DNA from: Ferrovibrio sp.
GTDB lineage: Bacteria; Pseudomonadota; Alphaproteobacteria; Ferrovibrionales; Ferrovibrionaceae
DNA: 54,975 nt
Direction of reading: 5' to 3'
Assembly (NCBI RefSeq): GCF_019636075.1
Contig: NZ_JAHBYG010000028.1
Coordinates: 1-54,975 of the forward strand
The notes below the pieces were generated by a model. The model was not told where the DNA came from, did no database searches, and was given only the letters and a program-made list of their open reading frames with translations. A program made the translations under genes and the position numbers. This document shows, piece by piece, positions 1 through 8,758 of the stretch. The number at the start of each line of letters is the position of its first letter. The stretch's first letter is position 1.

Positions 1-97
1 GGTTGCGGCGAATTGCACCCCTGCAATTCGGCACTTGCCTGGGCCGGGTAGTCTCCTACATGGTCAGTCGAGAGAAAATCCCGGGAGTTTCGTCGTC

Positions 98-1315
98 ATG
101 ACCATCGCTCGTCCCATCGGCTGGCGCACGCCCTTGCTGGTTATCCTGGCCGGCTGCACCATCGCGCTGCTGAATTTCGGTGTGCGCTCGGGCTTCGGCC
201 TGTTTCTCGAACCGATCAGCACGGCCAATGGCTGGGGCCGCGAGGTGTTTGCGCTGGCTATCGCCATCCAGACCGTGCTGTGGGGCCTTGGCCAGCCTTT
301 CGCCGGGGCTTTTGCCGATAAATACGGCTCCGGTCGCGTGCTGGCCATCGGGGCGGTTTTCTATGCTGCAGGCGTGGCGCTCACCGCCTATGCCAGTTCG
401 CCGCTGTTGCTGCATGTCACCACCGGCATGCTGGTGGGCATCGGCCTGGCCGGCACCTCCTTCACCGTCGCCTTGGCAGCCATTGCCCGGATGGTGTCGC
501 CCGAGCGCCGCTCCTGGGCTTTGGGCATCGGCACGGCGGCCGGCTCGCTCGGGCAGTTCCTGATGGTGCCGCTGGGTCAGGGCTTCATCGCCGCCTATGG
601 CTGGATGATGGCCCTGGTGCTGCTCAGCCTGTTCGCCCTGGCCATCGTGCCGTTGGCCGGCGTGCTGGCCGGCAAGGCGCCGGAAACCGGTGGCCCGCAG
701 CAATCCATGAGCGAGGCCCTGCGCGAGGCCGGGCTGCAGCGCAGCTACTGGCTGCTGATCGCCGGGTTTTTCGTGTGCGGCTTCCATGTCTCGTTCATCC
801 AAACCCATCTGCCGGCCTATGTGGTGGATCGCGGGCTGGATCCTGCCACCGGCGCCTGGGCATTGGCTCTGGTGGGCCTGGCCAATGTGGTCGGCTCCTA
901 CACGGCCGGCGTGCTGGGCGGCACCCGCAGCAAGAAATATCTGCTCAGCTTCATCTACGGCGCCCGTGCCGTGGTGATCACGGTTTTCGTGCTGGTGCCG
1001 ATGAGCACGACCAGCGTGCTGGTTTTCGCCTTCTGCATGGGGTTGCTCTGGCTGTCCACGGTGCCGCTCACCTCTGGCCTGGTGGCGCAGATTTTCGGTC
1101 CGCGCTACATGGCCACGCTGTTCGGCATCGTGTTTTTCAGCCATCAGGTGGGCGGTTTCCTGGGCGTCTGGCTCGGCGGCAGGCTGTTCGATGCCACCGG
1201 CTCCTATGATGTCGTATGGTGGATCAGCGCGGCGTTGGGCGTGTTCTCCGCCATCGTGCATTTTCCCATCGACGAGCGGCCGCTGGTGCGCAACGCGGCG
1301 CCCAGCCCGGCCTAG
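98..1315 (+). CDS. MFS transporter, oxalate/formate- or monocarboxylate-type
   Basis: This is a 405-residue inner-membrane carrier with about 12 hydrophobic segments, the normal size for the major facilitator superfamily. After TM2 it has the loop motif GAFADKYGSGRVL, which matches the MFS A-motif (GxxxDrxGrR). The closest group by overall pattern is the OFA/monocarboxylate branch, which moves small organic acids, but the substrate cannot be read from the sequence. I prefer the ATG at 98 because the residues before it (from an ATG at 35) are polar and unlike an MFS N-terminus. A small membrane protein follows 5 bp after the stop and may be co-transcribed. Confidence 0.9.
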   Translation: MTIARPIGWRTPLLVILAGCTIALLNFGVRSGFGLFLEPISTANGWGREVFALAIAIQTVLWGLGQPFAGAFADKYGSGRVLAIGAVFYAAGVALTAYASSPLLLHVTTGMLVGIGLAGTSFTVALAAIARMVSPERRSWALGIGTAAGSLGQFLMVPLGQGFIAAYGWMMALVLLSLFALAIVPLAGVLAGKAPETGGPQQSMSEALREAGLQRSYWLLIAGFFVCGFHVSFIQTHLPAYVVDRGLDPATGAWALALVGLANVVGSYTAGVLGGTRSKKYLLSFIYGARAVVITVFVLVPMSTTSVLVFAFCMGLLWLSTVPLTSGLVAQIFGPRYMATLFGIVFFSHQVGGFLGVWLGGRLFDATGSYDVVWWISAALGVFSAIVHFPIDERPLVRNAAPSPA

Positions 1316-1320
1316 GCTAT

Positions 1321-1713
1321 ATGCCGGGCCGCCTGCATGGTCTGGCGTTGCTGTTCATGCTGGCTATCGGCCTGGCCTGGGCCGGGCTGATGGCAGCCAG
1401 CCTGTTGCGCGCCGAATTGCCCGACGAGGCCGGCGGGCGGCTGCTGGCGGTGTTTCCCTTCAAGGATGAATGGAACAAGGATCGCCGCGGCAACGGCATC
1501 CGCGCGGCAGCTTCGGCCGAGGCTGCCATCGTGGGCACGTTGTGGCTGCCCAACATGGTGATCCTGCAGCAGGATATGCCCGGCCTGGCCGGCCGTTTAC
1601 GCTTGGCCGGCGCGGTGGCGGTTTATCGCGCCGAGGCCTTCGAGACCTTCAGTCTGGCCGGCTGCACCGGCTTGCCCCAGGGCCTGTTTTCGCTGCGCAA
1701 GCTGGGGGCCTGA
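1321..1713 (+). CDS. Small membrane-anchored protein of unknown function
   Basis: I do not recognise this 130-residue protein. It has one clear N-terminal hydrophobic segment (about residues 8-27), suggesting a signal anchor, and then a soluble region. Later it has the stretch GTLWLPNMVILQQD and two cysteine- or glycine-rich turns near the C-terminus. The start lies 5 bp after the MFS stop with no obvious Shine-Dalgarno sequence, so translation may depend on the upstream gene. Codon use matches the neighbours, with G or C at most third positions, which supports a real gene. No function is assigned. Confidence 0.6.
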   Translation: MPGRLHGLALLFMLAIGLAWAGLMAASLLRAELPDEAGGRLLAVFPFKDEWNKDRRGNGIRAAASAEAAIVGTLWLPNMVILQQDMPGLAGRLRLAGAVAVYRAEAFETFSLAGCTGLPQGLFSLRKLGA

Positions 1714-1774
1714 GGCCTAAACCGGCAGGATCGAATGCATTGATCCGTACCCGTCATCGGAGTAGCCTTTCCTC

Positions 1775-1825
1775 ATAAGAATTGGGGCCCGATAAGAGTT
1801 GGGGCCCCATAAGAATTGGGGAAGG
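1775..1825 (+). repeat. Three 17-bp tandem repeats before a response regulator gene
   Basis: Copies at 1775-1791, 1792-1808 and 1809-1825 are built on ATAAGAATTGGGGCCC. Copy 2 has one A-to-G change and copy 3 diverges after the G run. They are exactly tandem and end 10 bp before the preferred GTG start at 1836. The last copy runs into the GAAGGA ribosome binding sequence. Three sites at a fixed spacing suggest an operator or iteron-like binding array. Confidence 0.75.
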
Positions 1826-1835
1826 AACCGGGGCC

Positions 1836-2477
1836 GTGGCCGAAGCCGCGCTCACTGTGATCGTTGCTGATGATCATCCGCTGGTCCGCGAGGCCCTGGC
1901 GCAAGCCCTGCGTTCGGCACTGAACGGCGCCGAGGTGGCCGGTTGTGCCAATCTGCCCGAGGCGCTGGCGGAGCTGGACAGGCGCGAGGCGGTGGATCTG
2001 CTGATCCTGGATCTCGACATGCCCGGCATGGATGGTTTTTCCGGCTTGGCCGCGGTGCGTGCCAGCTATCCCGCCGTGCCGGTGGCGATTGTGTCGTCCA
2101 CCCGCGATCCCGCCGTGATGCGCCGGGCGGTGGAATTCGGCGCCGCGGCCTTCGTGCCGAAATCCGCGGCTTTGGAAACCATCGCTTCGGCGCTGCAGGC
2201 GGTGCTGGATGGCGAGGTGTGGTTGCCGGCGGAAGCCGAGGAAGTGGAAACCGCCACCGACGATTTCGCCCGCCGCGTGGCCGAACTGACGCCGCAGCAA
2301 TTGCGCGTGCTGAACCTGTTGGGCGAAGGCAAACTGAACAAGCAGATCGCCCATGAACTCACGGTTGGCGAGGCCACCGTTAAGGCGCATGTCACTGCCA
2401 TTCTCAAGAAGCTGAACGTGCGCAGCCGCACCCAGGCGGTGATCCTCTCGCGCCGCTTTTCGCTGCAGGGCGGCTAG
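1836..2477 (+). CDS. NarL/FixJ-family response regulator
   Basis: This is a 213-residue two-component response regulator. An N-terminal receiver domain (about 6-125) has the acidic pair ADDHP, the phospho-acceptor Asp near residue 59 in LDLDMPG, and the conserved Lys in FVPKS. A C-terminal LuxR-type helix-turn-helix follows (LTPQQLRVLNLLGEGKLNKQ onward). I chose the GTG at 1836 because GAAGGA lies 9 bp upstream. An in-frame ATG at 1782 would add 18 residues encoded by the tandem repeats. The convergent hybrid histidine kinase next door, ending 32 bp away, is the likely partner. The target genes are unknown. Confidence 0.92.
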   Translation: MAEAALTVIVADDHPLVREALAQALRSALNGAEVAGCANLPEALAELDRREAVDLLILDLDMPGMDGFSGLAAVRASYPAVPVAIVSSTRDPAVMRRAVEFGAAAFVPKSAALETIASALQAVLDGEVWLPAEAEEVETATDDFARRVAELTPQQLRVLNLLGEGKLNKQIAHELTVGEATVKAHVTAILKKLNVRSRTQAVILSRRFSLQGG

Positions 2478-2508
2478 TCCAGTCTGCTGCCATTCAGTTC
2501 CCAGCTAT

Positions 2509-5500
2509 TCAATCCGCCGCCATCGTGCCGCTTGGCCGCCGCCGCTGGCTGATCAGCGCGCGCAGGGCCGCTGGCCGTACCGGCTTATGCAGCAAGTCCA
2601 CGCCGGCGGCCTGGCAGCGGGCGCGTAGGCCCTGGCCGCGATCGGCGGTGATCAGCACGGCGGGGATCGACCAGCTTTTGTTTTGCAGCGGCATGGCCCA
2701 TTCCTGGCGCAGCTTGGCTATCGCATCCAGCCCATCGGGGCCATCGGCGATGCTGTCGCCCAGATGCAGGTCTGCCAGCAGGATATCCGGCGGTCCGCCG
2801 GCTTGCATGATGGCCTGGCGCGCGGCCTCCAGATTGCCCACGGCAGCCACGCGGCAGCCCCAGCCTTGCAGCAATGTGCTCATCGCCTCGCGCACGCCGG
2901 CTTCGTTATCCAGGCAGAGCACGAAGCAGCCATCCAGATTGCCGCTGGCCAGGCTGGCCGGCGGCGCCAGTTGCGGTGCGGGCAGTTCCACCGGATCGGC
3001 CAGCGGAACGGTGATGGAAAATACCGAGCCATGGCCGAAGCGCGAGCGCAGCCCGATGGGGCAATTCAGCATGCGCGCCACGCGCTCCACGATGGCCAGG
3101 CCCAGGCCCAGGCCGCGTTCGCCCAGTTCGGCATCGCGGTTATCCAGCCGGGCGAATTCCTGGAAGATGATTTCGCGTTTGTCTTCCGGGATGCCGCGGC
3201 CGTTATCCCACACTTCGATCCGCACGGTTTCGCCCAGCCTGCGGCAGCCGATCAGCACGCGGCGGCGCCGGGCATCGGGCCTAGTATAGCGGATGGCGTT
3301 GGCCACGAAATTCTGCAACACGCGGCGCAGCAGGGCGGGGTCGCTGCGCAGCACGATGCCGTCGCCGCCGATGGTCTTGATCACGATGCCGCGCCGTGCC
3401 GCCAGCGGCGCGAAGGCGGCGGCCAGCGATTGCAGCAGCGGGCCCAGCGCAAACGGGCGCGGTTCGGGCTGCACCGCGCCGGCATCCAGCTTGGAAATAT
3501 CCAGCAGCGCATCCAGCAAGGCTTCCACGGCATTCAGGCCGCTATCGATACGGGCCACCAGATCGTTATCCGGTTCGCGTTCGCTCAACGCGGCGCTGAA
3601 CAGCCGGGCGGCATGCAGCGGCTGCAGCAGATCGTGGCTGGCGGCTGCGATGAAGCGCGTCTTGCCCAGATTGGCGGCTTCCGCCTCGGCACGGGATTTT
3701 TCCAGCGCGATCACCGCGCGGCTCAGTTCGGCGGTGCGCTCATCCACCCGGCGTTCCAGGTTTTCATAGGCGGCGCGCAGGGCGGCATCGGCGCGGCGGC
3801 GCTCGGTGATATCCTGATACATCAGAAAGAAACCCAGCACATTGCCGGCTTCATCCACATGGGGAATATATGTGCCTTGCGCCACTTCGATGGCGGCATC
3901 GTTGGTGGGGAATTCGATCTCGAAACTTTGCCGCCGGCCGGCCAGGGCGGCATCTATATTCGGCTTCAGCCGTTCGTAGCGCTCAGCGCTCAGCATCTCG
4001 CGCAAGGAGCGCCCGTCGATCTGCTGCTGCGGCAGGTTCAGTGCGCGGCGAAACGGCATGTTGGTGAAGCGATAGCGTTCCTCATGGTCTACATAGGCGA
4101 TCAGCACCGGCACGTTGTCGGTGTAAACGCGGATGGCGCGTTCGGAATCGCGCAGGGCCTCGGCGGCACGCACGCGCTCGGTGATGTCGGTGCAGGTGGC
4201 CACGATGCCGCCATCGGGCATCGGGTCCACACGGATTTCCAGCACCGCGCCATCGGGCCGGCGGCGCTCATGGATGCGGCTGCCGGCTGTCCATTCGCCC
4301 AGGATGCCGGCCAGGTCAGGTGCGCCGCCGCCGGATAATTCATCCACCCTGGCGCCGATCGCGGCGCGTTCGCCGGGCAGGCCCAACAAATCCAGGAAGC
4401 GCTGGTTCCAGGCGGCCAGGCGGCGCTCGCTGTCGAACACGCCGATACCCTGGCCGATATGATCCAGCGTGGTGCGCAGCAGATCCAGGTTATGGCGGAT
4501 GGCTTCCGAGGCCTCGCCCAGCACGGCGCGGGCGGCGCGCGGGCTGAGCAAGCCTTTGGCCTGGGCCGAGGCCATCACGATGCGTGCCGAGGCGGCGCCG
4601 ATGGCGCCCGACAGCAGATGTTCGGTGAAGGCCACGGCCTCCGGCAGGCTCATCGACCGGCCGGCAAAGGCCCGCTGCGTGCGTTCCACGCCCAGGAAGC
4701 GCGCGGCCACGGCCTGCAACTGCTCCACGCGCGGATCGTTGGCCGGGGCGGCCTGGGCCGGCACCAGTGCGGCTTCCGCGCCATCCACGAAGATATCGGC
4801 CTGCTCGCGGTCGCGTTCGCGCGGCCGCACCAGCAGCGATACGCCGATCAGCAGCAGCAGGGTCACCGCCTGGCAGGCGATGAAGCCTTGCAGGGTTGGA
4901 TCGAAGCCATTCAGCGGTTCGGGCAGGAAAGGCGCCAGCGGCGGCTCCATGCGCCGGCCCTGTGCGGCGCCTTCGATGGAGGGCAGCAGCAGGGTGTAGA
5001 GCCACATGCCGAAGCCCGCCAGCAGGCCGGCCACCACCCCATAGCGATGGGCGCGGCGCCAATACAGGCCCAGCAGCACGGGGGGTGCGAAATTGGCCAC
5101 CGCGCAGAACGAGATCATGCCGATCGAGGCCAGCGGCAGATAACCCGCCACCCAGGAATGATACACATAGGCCAACAGCAGGATCACCACCACGGCGCCG
5201 CGCCGCACATTCAGCACCAACCGCCCCACGCTTTCCGAACCGCCGGCGCGCGAACGCAGCAGCAAGGGCGTGAATAATTCGTTCGATACCATGATGGAGA
5301 GCGCCATGCAGGCCACGATCACCATGGATGTGGCCGCCGACAGGCCGCCGATGAACACGAAAACCGACAATGCCTGCTGGTCGGCCAGCATCGGCAGGGT
5401 CAGCACGAAGAGATCGGGGTTGGCACCCTTTTCGGCGAGCAGCAGGCCGGCGGCGGCAATCGGCACCACGAAGATGTTGATTGCTACCAGATAGAGCGGA

Positions 5501-6363
5501 AACAGCCAGCGCGCCTCGCGCAAAGCGCCGGCCTCGCCATTCTCCACCACCGCCACATGGAATTGTCGCGGCAGGCACAGGAAAGCGAAACCGGCCAGCA
5601 CCGTCATCGGCAGCCAATGCATGCCCCAGCCGCCGCCCAGCCGTTCGGTCAGTTCCGGCACCAGAGCGATCTGGTCGATCAGCACCACCGGGCTGTCGAA
5701 CAGGCCGAATACCACGAAGGCGCCGGCGGCCAGGAAGGCGGCCAACTTCACCAGCGATTCAAAGGCAATCGCCAGCATCATGCCGCGATGCTGTTCGGTG
5801 GCCTGCACATGGCGCACGCCGAACAGGATGGTGAACAAGGCCATGATCGCGGCCACGAACATCGCGGTGTCGCGCCAGGGCGGCGGCAGGCTGGCATTCA
5901 GCAATTGCGCCACATCCTTGCCCACCAGCACTTCAAACGTGATGGTGACTGCCTGCATCTGCAGGGCGATATAGGGCAATACGCCGATTACGGCGGTCAG
6001 CGTGGCCAGCACCGCCACGGCGCGGCTTTTGCCATAGCGCGAGCCGAGGAAGTCGGCGATCGAGGTTACGTTCTGCCGGCGCGACACCGCGATCATCTTG
6101 CGCATCATCGGATAGCCCAGCGTAATCGCCAGGATCGGGCCCACATAGATCAGGATGAAATCCATGCCCACGGTGGCGGCGCGGCCCACCGATCCGTAGA
6201 AGGTCCAACTCGTGCAATAGATCGCCAAGGATAGCGCATAGATCGTGGCGCCGCTGCGGCCGCTATACCAGCGCGACGACAGCCGGTCGCCGGCATGGGC
6301 AATGGCAAACAGCAGGCCCAGATAGGCCAGCGACAGCAGCAATATGGCAGTGCCGTGCAACAT
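2509..6363 (-). CDS. Hybrid histidine kinase with N-terminal sodium:solute symporter domain
   Basis: This 1284-residue inner-membrane sensor kinase starts with a sodium:solute-symporter-like region (about 1-510, roughly 13 membrane segments). Two PAS domains follow (about 635-750 and 755-880), then a short coiled coil. The HisKA dimerisation domain has its phosphorylated His near 910 in AASHDLLQPL. The ATPase domain has an N box near 1018, DNGRG near 1053 and GLGLGL near 1082. The C-terminal receiver has Asp near 1198 in LLADLHLG and Lys near 1260. The layout matches CbrA-like SSS-kinases, in which the transporter-like part is thought to sense a solute. GGGGAGG lies upstream of the ATG. The convergent NarL-type regulator is the probable output. 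Confidence 0.93.
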   Translation of the reverse strand: MLHGTAILLLSLAYLGLLFAIAHAGDRLSSRWYSGRSGATIYALSLAIYCTSWTFYGSVGRAATVGMDFILIYVGPILAITLGYPMMRKMIAVSRRQNVTSIADFLGSRYGKSRAVAVLATLTAVIGVLPYIALQMQAVTITFEVLVGKDVAQLLNASLPPPWRDTAMFVAAIMALFTILFGVRHVQATEQHRGMMLAIAFESLVKLAAFLAAGAFVVFGLFDSPVVLIDQIALVPELTERLGGGWGMHWLPMTVLAGFAFLCLPRQFHVAVVENGEAGALREARWLFPLYLVAINIFVVPIAAAGLLLAEKGANPDLFVLTLPMLADQQALSVFVFIGGLSAATSMVIVACMALSIMVSNELFTPLLLRSRAGGSESVGRLVLNVRRGAVVVILLLAYVYHSWVAGYLPLASIGMISFCAVANFAPPVLLGLYWRRAHRYGVVAGLLAGFGMWLYTLLLPSIEGAAQGRRMEPPLAPFLPEPLNGFDPTLQGFIACQAVTLLLLIGVSLLVRPRERDREQADIFVDGAEAALVPAQAAPANDPRVEQLQAVAARFLGVERTQRAFAGRSMSLPEAVAFTEHLLSGAIGAASARIVMASAQAKGLLSPRAARAVLGEASEAIRHNLDLLRTTLDHIGQGIGVFDSERRLAAWNQRFLDLLGLPGERAAIGARVDELSGGGAPDLAGILGEWTAGSRIHERRRPDGAVLEIRVDPMPDGGIVATCTDITERVRAAEALRDSERAIRVYTDNVPVLIAYVDHEERYRFTNMPFRRALNLPQQQIDGRSLREMLSAERYERLKPNIDAALAGRRQSFEIEFPTNDAAIEVAQGTYIPHVDEAGNVLGFFLMYQDITERRRADAALRAAYENLERRVDERTAELSRAVIALEKSRAEAEAANLGKTRFIAAASHDLLQPLHAARLFSAALSEREPDNDLVARIDSGLNAVEALLDALLDISKLDAGAVQPEPRPFALGPLLQSLAAAFAPLAARRGIVIKTIGGDGIVLRSDPALLRRVLQNFVANAIRYTRPDARRRRVLIGCRRLGETVRIEVWDNGRGIPEDKREIIFQEFARLDNRDAELGERGLGLGLAIVERVARMLNCPIGLRSRFGHGSVFSITVPLADPVELPAPQLAPPASLASGNLDGCFVLCLDNEAGVREAMSTLLQGWGCRVAAVGNLEAARQAIMQAGGPPDILLADLHLGDSIADGPDGLDAIAKLRQEWAMPLQNKSWSIPAVLITADRGQGLRARCQAAGVDLLHKPVRPAALRALISQRRRPSGTMAAD

Positions 6364-6475
6364 GCGGCCGGCAACCTCCCCAGGGTGATATTTTTTGCCA
6401 GTAAACTCCGCTCAACGGCGGCTGTCCAGCTATGTTTGCCTTGAAAAATCCACACAAACCGGCTTGGCTGGGGCA

Positions 6476-7159
6476 ATGCGCCGAATGTTCCAAAAGCTGT
6501 TGCGTCTCGTGCTCTATGCCTGTGCCGGGCTATGCCTGTTCTGGCTCGGCGGTCTGGTGGCCTATCGCTGGATCGATCCGCCGGCCACGCCGCTGATGGG
6601 ATTGCGCGCATTGGAAGGCGAAAGCATCCGCTATCGCCCGGTTGCATTGTCTCGGATTGCTCAGCCTTTGCAACTGGCCGTGGTGGCCGCAGAGGATGCG
6701 CGTTTCTGCCTGCATTCGGGCATCGATCTGGGGGCTGTGCGCGAGGCCATCGAGGATTACCAGGAAAGCGGCCGCCTGCGCGGCGCCAGCACGATCACCA
6801 TGCAACTGGCCCGCAATCTGTTTCTCTGGCCAGGCGGCGGCTTCCTGCGCAAGGGGCTGGAGTTACCGCTGGCGCTGGCCATCGATGCGCTCTGGCCGAA
6901 GCGCCGGATTCTTGAGCTTTACCTCAATATTGCCGAATGGGGGCCAGGGGTTTTTGGCGCCGAGGCGGCGGCGCGGCTGCATTTCGACCGCGCGGCGGCC
7001 GATCTTGCGCCCAATCAAGCTGCCCGGTTGGCCGTGGTGCTGCCCAGCCCATTGCGCTGGAGCCCCAGCCGGCCCAGCGAGTATATCCAGCGCCGGGCCG
7101 CCACCATCCAGGGCCGCAGCAGCCAATTGGCTTTTGAACAGACGGGTTGTTTTAATTAG
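6476..7159 (+). CDS. mtgA: Monofunctional biosynthetic peptidoglycan transglycosylase
   Basis: MtgA polymerises lipid II into glycan strands on the periplasmic face of the inner membrane. The 227-residue protein has one N-terminal membrane anchor (about 10-32) and then a GT51 domain. GT51 motifs are visible in order: EDARFCLHSGID with the catalytic Glu, GASTITMQLARNLFL, and KRRILELYLNIAEWGPGVFG. Length is normal for MtgA and there is no transpeptidase domain, which separates it from class A PBPs. The ATG at 6476 is preferred over an ATG at 6395 because the extra 27 residues are polar and would precede the anchor. It is divergent from the SSS-kinase. Confidence 0.95.
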   Translation: MRRMFQKLLRLVLYACAGLCLFWLGGLVAYRWIDPPATPLMGLRALEGESIRYRPVALSRIAQPLQLAVVAAEDARFCLHSGIDLGAVREAIEDYQESGRLRGASTITMQLARNLFLWPGGGFLRKGLELPLALAIDALWPKRRILELYLNIAEWGPGVFGAEAAARLHFDRAAADLAPNQAARLAVVLPSPLRWSPSRPSEYIQRRAATIQGRSSQLAFEQTGCFN

Positions 7160-7163
7160 TGGA

Positions 7164-7208
7164 ATGCTTGCGCCCGCCGCTTCGGGGGGTAAATTGCGCA
7201 GCAAGCAT
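7164..7208 (+). promoter_or_regulatory. Inverted repeat in the leader of matB
   Basis: ATGCTTGC at 7164-7171 is the exact complement of GCAAGCAT at 7201-7208, with a 29-base loop that is itself GC-rich. It ends 27 bp before the matB ATG. It could be an operator half-site pair or an mRNA stem in the leader. The gap is only 76 bp, so this one structure accounts for most of it. Confidence 0.4.
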
Positions 7209-7235
7209 CAAAAAATACAGCGTCGGGATTTTTTC

Positions 7236-8750
7236 ATGAATCAAAATCTGGTCAGCCTGATCCGCAGCCGTGTGGGCGATCCGTCGCGGGTTTTCCTGGA
7301 AACCGAAACCGGCAAGGTCTTCACCTATGCCGATGCCTTCGCGTTGGCCAACCGCTTTGCCAACACGCTGGTGCGGCTGGGCCTCAAGCCCGGCGACCGC
7401 GTGGCCGTGCAGGTGGATAAATCGGCCGAGGCGCTGATCCTGTATCTCGGCGTGGTGGCGGCCGGCGGCATCTATCTGCCGCTGAATGTGGGTTACACGC
7501 TGGCCGAGTTGGAATATTTCATCGGCGATGCCGAGCCGCATATCGTGGTGGGCCGGCCGGAAAGCCATGCCGGCCTGGCGCCGCTGGCGCAGAAGCTGGG
7601 CGTGGCCCATACGCTCACGCTCGGCACCAAGGGCGAGGGCAGCCTGATTGATGCACTGGCCGGTGCGTCCGATCAATTCACGCCGGTGCAGCGCGAGGCC
7701 AACGATCTGGCCGCGATCCTCTACACATCGGGCACCACCGGTCGCAGCAAGGGTGCGATGCTCAGCCATCGCAACCTGTTCTCCAATGCCGAGACGCTGG
7801 CCAGCTATTGGCGCTTCACCTCGGCGGATACGCTGCTGCATGCGTTGCCGATCTTCCACACCCATGGCCTGTTCGTGGCCACCAACGTGGTGTTGCTGGC
7901 CGGCGCGGGCATGCTATTCATCCCCAAGCTGGATCCGGATCTGATCGTGAAGTTGCTGCCGCGCGCCACCAGCATGATGGGCGTGCCCACCTTCTATGTG
8001 CGGCTGTTGCAGCATCCCGGCCTCACCGCCGATCTGGTGAAGCATATCCGTCTGTTCGTTTCCGGCTCGGCGCCCTTGCTGGCCGAAACGCACCGCGAAT
8101 GGGAAGCCCGCACCGGCCATCGCATTCTCGAACGCTACGGCATGACCGAAACCAATATGAACACCTCCAATCCCTACGAGGGCGAACGCGTGGCCGGCAC
8201 GGTGGGTTTCCCGCTGCCCGATGTGGCCTTGCGCATCGCCGATCCGGAAACCGGTAAGGTTCTGGCTCAGGGCGAGATCGGCATGATCGAGGTGAAGGGC
8301 CCGAATGTGTTCCAAGGTTACTGGCGCATGCCGGAAAAGACGGCGGCCGAATTCCGCGCCGATGGCTTTTTCATCACCGGCGATCTCGGCAAGATCGACG
8401 AGAAGGGCTATGTGCATATCGTCGGGCGCGGCAAGGATCTGATCATTTCCGGCGGCTACAACGTGTATCCGAAGGAAGTGGAAACCGAGATCGACGGCAT
8501 GCCGGGCGTGATCGAAAGCGCCGTGGTTGGCATCGCGCATAAGGATTTCGGCGAGGGCGTCACCGCCGTGGTGGTGAAGGCCAAGGACAGCGCGCTGGAC
8601 GAGGCCGCCGTGCTGAAGGCGCTGGAAGATCGTTTGGCCAAGTTCAAGCAGCCCAAGCGGGTGCTGTTTGTGGATGATCTGCCGCGCAACACCATGGGCA
8701 AGGTGCAGAAGAACCTGCTGCGCGACGCCTATAAGGATTTGTATAAGTAA
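7236..8750 (+). CDS. matB: Malonyl-CoA synthetase (malonate--CoA ligase)
   Basis: This is a 504-residue ANL-superfamily enzyme that makes malonyl-CoA from malonate, ATP and CoA in the cytoplasm. The AMP-binding P-loop ILYTSGTTGRSKGAMLSH is at 161-178. FHTHGLFVATN and RYGMTETNMNTSNPYEGERV follow, and this TETNMNTSNPY form is characteristic of MatB rather than general acyl-CoA ligases. The C-terminal lysine motif is PRNTMGKVQKNLLRD. The ATG at 7236 is chosen because residues line up with MatB from there; upstream in-frame codons overlap mtgA. An aminotransferase gene begins 8 bp downstream. No malonate carrier or malonyl-CoA decarboxylase is adjacent, so its malonate source is unclear; a methylmalonate side activity is known for the family. 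Confidence 0.92.
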   Translation: MNQNLVSLIRSRVGDPSRVFLETETGKVFTYADAFALANRFANTLVRLGLKPGDRVAVQVDKSAEALILYLGVVAAGGIYLPLNVGYTLAELEYFIGDAEPHIVVGRPESHAGLAPLAQKLGVAHTLTLGTKGEGSLIDALAGASDQFTPVQREANDLAAILYTSGTTGRSKGAMLSHRNLFSNAETLASYWRFTSADTLLHALPIFHTHGLFVATNVVLLAGAGMLFIPKLDPDLIVKLLPRATSMMGVPTFYVRLLQHPGLTADLVKHIRLFVSGSAPLLAETHREWEARTGHRILERYGMTETNMNTSNPYEGERVAGTVGFPLPDVALRIADPETGKVLAQGEIGMIEVKGPNVFQGYWRMPEKTAAEFRADGFFITGDLGKIDEKGYVHIVGRGKDLIISGGYNVYPKEVETEIDGMPGVIESAVVGIAHKDFGEGVTAVVVKAKDSALDEAAVLKALEDRLAKFKQPKRVLFVDDLPRNTMGKVQKNLLRDAYKDLYK

Positions 8751-8758
8751 CTGCCATC

